A stretch of 64,000 bases of DNA from assembly GCA_947650365.1 (NCBI GenBank), contig OX393550.1, forward strand, positions 50,222,594 through 50,286,593, written 5' to 3'. A model generated the notes under the pieces. That model saw only the letters and a program-made list of their open reading frames with translations, did no database searches and had not been told where the DNA came from. This DNA comes from Chamaelirium japonicum (taxonomy: Eukaryota; Streptophyta; Magnoliopsida; Liliales; Melanthiaceae). How positions within the stretch are numbered: the first letter of the stretch is position 1; each line of letters opens with the position of its first letter. Below, one piece after another: positions 58,200 to 64,000 of this stretch. A program made the position numbers and the translations under genes.

Positions 58200-61100
58200 C
58201 CCCCCCCCCCCCCCCCCCCCCCCCCATGCTTATAGAGAGAGGGAAAGCTACCACCCCGCCTTTCACGCACCCAACGAGCTCCCGGCAAAGCTCGTGCTTC
58301 TCCTTTATGACCGTCTTCATTAGCATGTCTAGTGGATTCTAGCTCGTGTGGATCTTCTCAACCTCCAGTGTGCTCACTACTCTCGTTCGGCTTCTGTATC
58401 CAGTGATACATCACATCAATGTGCTTGGTCCAACCGTGATGAGTTGAGCTCTTACTCAAGTCAATAGCACCATGACGAGTGTAAAACAAAAGAAATTGCT
58501 CCTGCTTCAAGCCCAAACCCTGAAACAAGAGCTTTAACCACATAAGCTCCTTCCATGCCTCTGACAAAGCAATGTACTCGACTTTGGCTGTTGACAGAGC
58601 TACACACTTCTAAAGCTGTGACTTCCACCACCCTACTCCCCCTGCAAATGTGAAGACATACCCTGATGTCGATCTCTTGTATCAAGATCCCTTGCCATGT
58701 CAAATTCAGTGATTCCCTCTAGGACTGATTCTCCTCCTCCAAAGCACAAGCGCACCCTTGAGGTTCCTTTTAGGTATCTCAGAATCTATTTGATGGCCGC
58801 CCAATGTTACTTTCCTGGATTCGTTAGGAACTTGCTCACCATACCAACTCCATAAGAGATGTTTGGTCTTGTACAAACCATTGCATACATCAAGCGCCCC
58901 ATAGCTAATGAGTAGGGGATCGATGTTAAACATCTCCCTCTTCCCTTCTTTGGTGGTCGGTGACAACTATATATGGCTGTGCAAAAACCGACCCGAACCG
59001 CCTAACCGAACCGAAACCGACCAAAATTTAACCGAAATAACCGAACCGAACATCAAACCAAACCAAAAACAAACCGAACCGATTAAATCGGTTTTGGTTT
59101 CGGTTCCCGGGTATGAAACACCGAACCGAAACCGAAAAAATCGACCCGACTTCTTAAATCATAAACCCAACGGCCATAATAATTTTGTTTCCGGTAAGTG
59201 CAAGTATGAAGTAATTATGTTACATCTACAATGCTTCAAAAGAGTGAACGTCGGTTGATTTTGCTTTGAACTTTTATTTTGGCACTATGTAAGAACACAA
59301 TCATCCACTTATTTGTGACGAACTGACGATTAAGATTCAAGAGCCAAGGGTTCTAGCATACCTCATATCAACTGAAACCGAACCGAAAATCGATCACACC
59401 GAACCGACAAAAACTGACCATTTCAATTTCGGTTTCGGTTTTGATTTTTCGAAAAAAATAAAATAAAATAAAACCGACAAAACCGACACCGAAACCGACC
59501 GACAAAACCGATGCTCACCCCTAGTGACAACCTCGTGCTCTGCTTGAAGTGGCTAGCAAGAGAAGTGCTAACCGGCTTCATATTCTTCATGCTGAAACGA
59601 TCCAACACCTTATCGATGTACGCCTCCTGAGATAACCAAATCCTTCGATCATCCCTGTCCCGCTCGATCTTCATCCCAAGCATCTATTGTGCCAGCCCCC
59701 AAATCTTTCATATCAAAGGACTTGAACAAGTCCATTTCCAGCTTGCTGATTAGGACCATATCTTTGCCCACAATCAACATGTCATCAACATACAACAGTA
59801 GTATGATGAAGCTTATCTCTGAGAAGTACCTGACATAGACACAATGATCTGCAACTGTCCTCTTGTACTCGTGACTCACCATGAAGGACTCAAACTTCTT
59901 GTACCATTGTCTTGGGGCTTGCTTGAGCCCGTAGACTCTTCTTCAGCTTGTAGACCATCTGCTCTTTGCCTTTCAACTTGAGCCTTCCGGCTATGCCATG
60001 TAGATCTCCTTATTCAGCCCACCGTGAAGGAAAGTTATATTCACGTGTAACTGTTCTATCTGTAGATCCATGTTGGTAGCCAGTCTCAACATCACTCTGA
60101 TAGAAGTCATCTTCACCACCGAAGAAAAGATTTCATTGAAGCCCAGACGTTCTCGCTACTCAAACCATTTTACCATGAGCCTGGCCCTGTACTTGTTCTT
60201 CCCGGTGTTATCCTACTTGAGCTTATAGACCCATTTTCTCTTCAAAGGTCTTTCTCCTCTCACATCTGTACCAACTCATAAGTGTCGTTTTTGTGCAAAG
60301 AAGTCATCTCTTCTTGCATAGATCTCACCTACTGAGCCATCTCCTTATGAGTCAAGGCCTCCTGCATGTCTTCCAGCTCCCCTTCGTTGGCGAGCAGGAT
60401 GTACTTGTCATCAGAGTATCTTACAGATGCCCGATGTTTCCTTGCAAACCTCCGAACTTGAGGCTCTGTAACTTCTTAAGGAGGATGAAGAGGATGTGCT
60501 TCCTTTTCTGCATGCTCAGCCTTCCCTTTATTTTCATTTCCAGTTGGTTCAACTCCAACCGGCCCTTCATCTTGTGCATATCCCCCATATTAATTCACAT
60601 GTGGTAGTGGGGAAAGACACAGGAGTAAGATCGGATTCACCGGACCCGGTCTGCTTCTTCGACTCCTCTGCTTTGTTCAAATATGCAATTGTCTGATCTT
60701 CATAAAAGATCACGACCGGCTTCTCACAAATTTTCTCTGCTTCGGATCAAACAATTTATAACCGAACTCCTCGTCACCATAACTTGTGAAGATGCACGGA
60801 TTGACCCTCTCGTCCAACTTCAACCTCTGCTCCTTAGGAACGTGTATGAGTGCCTTGCACCCAAACATCTTCAAGTGGGTATAGGACACCTCCTTCTTCA
60901 TCCAAACATTATATGGAACTTCACCTTCCAACGGGACTGAGGGAGACCGGTTAATGAGGTAGCAAGCAGTGTTAGCAACTTCTCCCTAAAACGTCTTTGA
61001 TAGTTTTGTCATAGCCAGCATGCATCGCACCTTCTCCATGATAGTACGATTCATCCACTCTAGTACCCCATTTTGCTATAAACACGCGATCTAGTGTTTC

Positions 61101-62900
61101 TCTTATTGAATGCCATGCCATGTGCAGTAATCTTCAATGACCTTCGATGTGTACTCGCCTCCATTATAATTACGGAGGTACTTCAATACAGTTTCTTTGT
61201 TTCTCTTTTCACCTTCGTATGAAAAGCTTTAAAATGTTCATAAACTTGATCTTTGGATCTAAGGAAGAAGATCCATACCTTTCTGGAGGCGTCATTGATA
61301 AATGTGAGAAGGTATCGGTTCCCGCCATGCATCTCCACGTCGAGAGGACTGCACACATCAGTGTGCACTAGGTTGAGCTGCTCCGTCTTCCCCTTCGATT
61401 GCTTCTGGAATGCTGCTCGATGATGCTTCCCAACCAAACAATCATTACATGATCTGAGGGACACCGAATTGATGTTTAAAAACATCACATTCTTCTTATT
61501 CGTGAGAAGCTCCAAGCCTTTATTGCTCATGTGCGCAAGACGCTGATGCCATAGATCCGACAAAGATCCATCCTCGGCTGCTAGCAATCCGTCCTTGCAT
61601 AACCGACTTATCATCTTGTACAGAGTACAACAGACTTTCCCTTTGGCCACTACAAGCAAGCCTTGGTGAGCTTCCAAGCTTCATCACCAAAGTGGCTCAC
61701 ATAGTCCTGCCGATCAACGCAAACCTGAACATCAGATTCAGTCGAAGATCTGGAACATACCTGACATCCTTTAATACCAACGTGCAACCCGCATTGGTTC
61801 TGATGCAAATATCTCCCACCTAGATCTTGGAATAGCTATTATTCTCTATCTTCACGTTGCCGAACTCATCGGCCTTGCACGTCGCAAAAGAGATCCCTCA
61901 TTGGTGTGACGTGATAGGAAGCACCCGTGTCCACTACCCATTCAATCTCGTGGTTGGCCCACATGCAAATACTCCTCCCCATCATGTAGGATCACTACCC
62001 CATCGTTGCTCGTGGTGGTGGTGGTATTCCCTTCCTTCGTCTTAGCCTCGACTTTCCAATCCTTCTGATCCTGCTTTAACATCCGATAGTGCCTCTTGAT
62101 GTGGCCCTCAATGCCACAGTAGTAGAACATGAACTTCTCCCTAGACTTGGACCTAGTTGGTGACTTCCCTCACTCTTGAGGTTTTCGACTCTTGCTTCTC
62201 CCTTTCATATCACGAACAAGAGTCTGTGGTTGATTGGTGCTTGTGACCTTCCTCCTCATCTCCTCATTAAGGAGGCTACTTGTCACCAAGCTCATCGAGA
62301 GCTTTCCATCTGGTGTTGGATTGCTCACTGACACCACCAATGTCTCCCAAGAATCCTAGAGAGAACTCAGAAGCAAAAGTGCTTAAAGCTCATCGTCTAG
62401 CACCATCTTCATAACTAGCAACTGGTTTACAATATTATAAATCTCAGTCAAATGCTCAGAGATGGAATTCCCTTCTAAGTACTTTAAATTCACAAGCTTA
62501 TGAATCAGGTAAGCCTTGTTGCTGACAATCTTTCATTCGTATAGTGCTTGGAGCTTGTCCCACAAATTCCTTTGCCAAAGTTTTTATAGACACATGGTGG
62601 AAGTCCCTAACATCCAATCATTGTCTGATAGTCCTGACCATCTTTCGGTTCATCACCTTCACTGATCATCAGACGTATCCTTCCGCTTCGCTGTGTTGCC
62701 TTCAATCGGCGCATAAAGGATCTCTATAGTACAAGATGTCTTCATCTTGGGCTTCCACAACAACAATTGGAGGTGTTGAGACTAATCATTCTTGCATTTG
62801 ATTGTTCTATATGTCCCAAAAACTTGCTCTTCAAAGATAGGAATACAATCACACCAAATACTTCTAAGCAGAATTCATCAAACCACATTGCGTGCACCAT
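58200..62900 (-). pseudogene. Copia gag-pol polyprotein, broken
   Basis: Reading minus from 62900: gag; zinc knuckle FYYCGIEGHIKRHYR (about 62130) with the first and last Cys changed; protease WVVDTGASYHVT (about 61950) with the DTGA motif kept; GAG-pre-integrase LWHQRLAHMSNKGLELL with CNDCLVGKHHRAAF, then integrase LVHTDVCSPL and RYLLTFINDASR (61677-61183); integrase end MEGEVPYNVWMKKEVSYTHL and GCKALIHVPKEQR (60931-60710); reverse transcriptase KKSLRAQASP-RQW (about 59930), LLLYVDDMLIVGKDM (about 59800), MLGMKIERDRDDRRIWLSQE; then, after the inserted element, GALDVCN, RNase H remnants, and the closing DMLMKTVIKEKHELCRELVG. Multiple stops and frameshifts. The order protease-integrase-RT-RNase H is diagnostic of Ty1/copia (TNT1/Tork-like). 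Confidence 0.95.
58968..59523. mobile_element. hAT-like element nested in the copia RT
   Basis: 556 bp with perfect 8-bp target duplication GTGACAAC (58960-58967 and 59524-59531). The right end reversed begins TAGGGGTGAGCATCGG; the left end TATATATGGCTGTGCAAAAA matches it weakly. The interior is made of AACCGAACCGAAACCG words. It splits the copia reading frame between LASHFKQST and TTKEGKREMF, which normally follow each other. Confidence 0.92.
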
Positions 62901-62930
62901 ATCCAGGTCTACCCCAAGCTCTGATACCAT

Positions 62931-63598
62931 TGTTGGGATTTCGGCCCTCAATTACAATACCTAACAATTTATCTCCAAAAAACGATTCCAAGACAATGCC
63001 AACTAATCACAAGTAAACATAAGAGAAGACACAAGGATTTAAGTGAAAGCCTTTGCAGGAAAAACCATTGTGAGCAAACACTCGGAAAATGTTTCACTAT
63101 CAATGGCGGCAAAAACGAATGAGTACGACCCGACTCCTCTTCTTCCTCCAACAAGATCTACACCTCTCCTTCTTTTGGGCTCAACAAAGAAATCTAGCAA
63201 GCTTCGAAGACTTGCCTCTTCACAAGCATCAATCCGATCAAACCTTTGATCGATCCCTTCTCTTGATCTCTCTCTTTCCTCTTTGCAAGCCTCCCTTAAA
63301 AAAACCCTCTCTCAAAGATCTCCTTTGCAATAAGCTCACACACAACAAAGAAAGAACCCTAGAAAGCCTTTTATAGCAGCCCCCAAAAATAAATGGATCT
63401 GCATAATCGAATCTGAAACCTGTCAAAGTTGTGCGCGCGACATTCTTGATCACCAAGGATCGTCCCCAGAAAACCGTGCGGATGACTCATGCAAGTGCAG
63501 GTCGTGAGCACGATGTACAAGTCGTGCGAACACTACAGGTCGTGCGCATGACTTTTGAAACCATGGTCTTCTTCTTTATGGGCCTGGATTCCTCAATA
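62931..63598 (-). repeat. 5' LTR of the copia element
   Basis: 668 bp. Starts next to the primer-binding site and ends ATTCCTCAATA, where the terminal CAACA has decayed to CAATA, directly before the ACTGG duplication. Confidence 0.92.
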
Positions 63599-63806
63599 AC
63601 TGGAGCCAACAAGCCCCTCATCGGATGGATCCAATGACATCATGATTTGAATCCAAATGACCTCTAAAAGAAAAACTAAAAATACACAAACAGTTATCTT
63701 GGTAGATCGCTAGAGAAGAAACTGTAAATAAAAACTTACATATAATAGATATAGGCAAAGGGAGGTACCACGAAAGACACCCACTTTATATTATAGTATA
63801 GATAGT

Positions 63807-63807
63807 G

Positions 63808-63869
<62 letters not shown>

Positions 63870-63877
63870 CTCTCTCT

Positions 63878-63950
<73 letters not shown>
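63807..63950. repeat. Compound (CT)n microsatellite
   Basis: About 144 bp of CT units with three short TTCT/CCT interruptions, the longest dinucleotide CT tract here. Lies 200 bp past the copia 5' LTR. Confidence 0.95.
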
Positions 63951-63952
<2 letters not shown>

Positions 63953-64000
63953 ATGGTTAGAGGGAGATGAGTAGGAGTGTTTGTATGAGTGAATCCACCC

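Larger units (their letters stand above)
57470..63598 (-). mobile_element. Full-length Ty1/copia retrotransposon (decayed)
   Basis: 6.1 kb on the minus strand. LTRs at 62931-63598 (5') and 57470-58195 (3') begin and end TGTTG...CAACA in most positions. The 5-bp flanks ACTGG (57465-57469 and 63599-63603) are an exact target duplication. The primer-binding site is at 62918-62930 (minus: ATGGTATCAGAGC, initiator-Met tRNA), and a G-rich polypurine tract abuts the 3' LTR (plus: C run 58200-58225). The two LTRs differ in length (668 and 726 bp) and at many positions, so this is an old insertion. The coding region is described separately. Confidence 0.95.

Overview
This window is nuclear DNA from a flowering plant. 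It holds two intron-containing housekeeping-type genes with intact reading frames, and the rest is mostly layered transposable-element debris, tandem arrays and very many AG/CT microsatellites. GC-rich first exons and the match of the SDR and DUF3475 peptides to family patterns I know from monocots make me lean towards a monocot, but this is inference.

Layout. 0.4-4.5 kb holds a decayed Mutator-like (MULE) transposase on the minus strand, with a terminal-repeat-like segment at 0.37 kb and an inverted match at 12.4 kb. 4.9-6.5 kb carries two unrelated host-gene fragments side by side: a DUF3475 (PSK-SIMULATOR-like) piece on minus and a type-A cytokinin response-regulator piece with introns on plus. 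7-14 kb is AT-rich filler with simple repeats, including a 160-bp (TA)n and telomere-like CCCTAA repeats. 14.6-18.4 kb contains short elements of the TAGGGGTGGCAAT type and a dispersed repeat. 18.56-24.57 kb is a complete seven-exon gene for a pyridoxine/pyridoxamine 5'-phosphate oxidase family protein (203 aa), with a 4.2-kb intron full of repeat debris. 24.9-26.2 kb has RTE-type LINE relics, and 26.5-29.4 kb has LTR-element relics.

31-40 kb has one hAT-like element, then five different tandem arrays in a row (32.6-36.3 kb), then a gypsy-type gag-protease reading frame with no reverse transcriptase, followed by a probable 3' LTR. 43.16-44.90 kb (minus) is an intact eight-exon short-chain dehydrogenase of the TIC32/retinol-dehydrogenase-like group (349 aa). 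45.4-51.4 kb is a cluster of small DNA transposons (MULE-derived, hAT-like, Tourist, CACTA end, foldbacks). 51.42-54.38 kb is a complete 2.96-kb non-autonomous LTR retrotransposon with a 5-bp target duplication and an internal minisatellite. 57.47-63.60 kb is a full-length but decayed Ty1/copia element (minus) with LTRs, PBS, PPT and a 5-bp target duplication, itself interrupted by a hAT-like element with a perfect 8-bp target duplication.

The two host genes are not obviously functionally linked. I see no new enzymatic system. The most unusual material is the tandem-array/gag-protease region, the minisatellite-bearing LTR element, the CCGACC-rich hAT-like family (six copies, five with target duplications), and the response-regulator/DUF3475 fragment pair.
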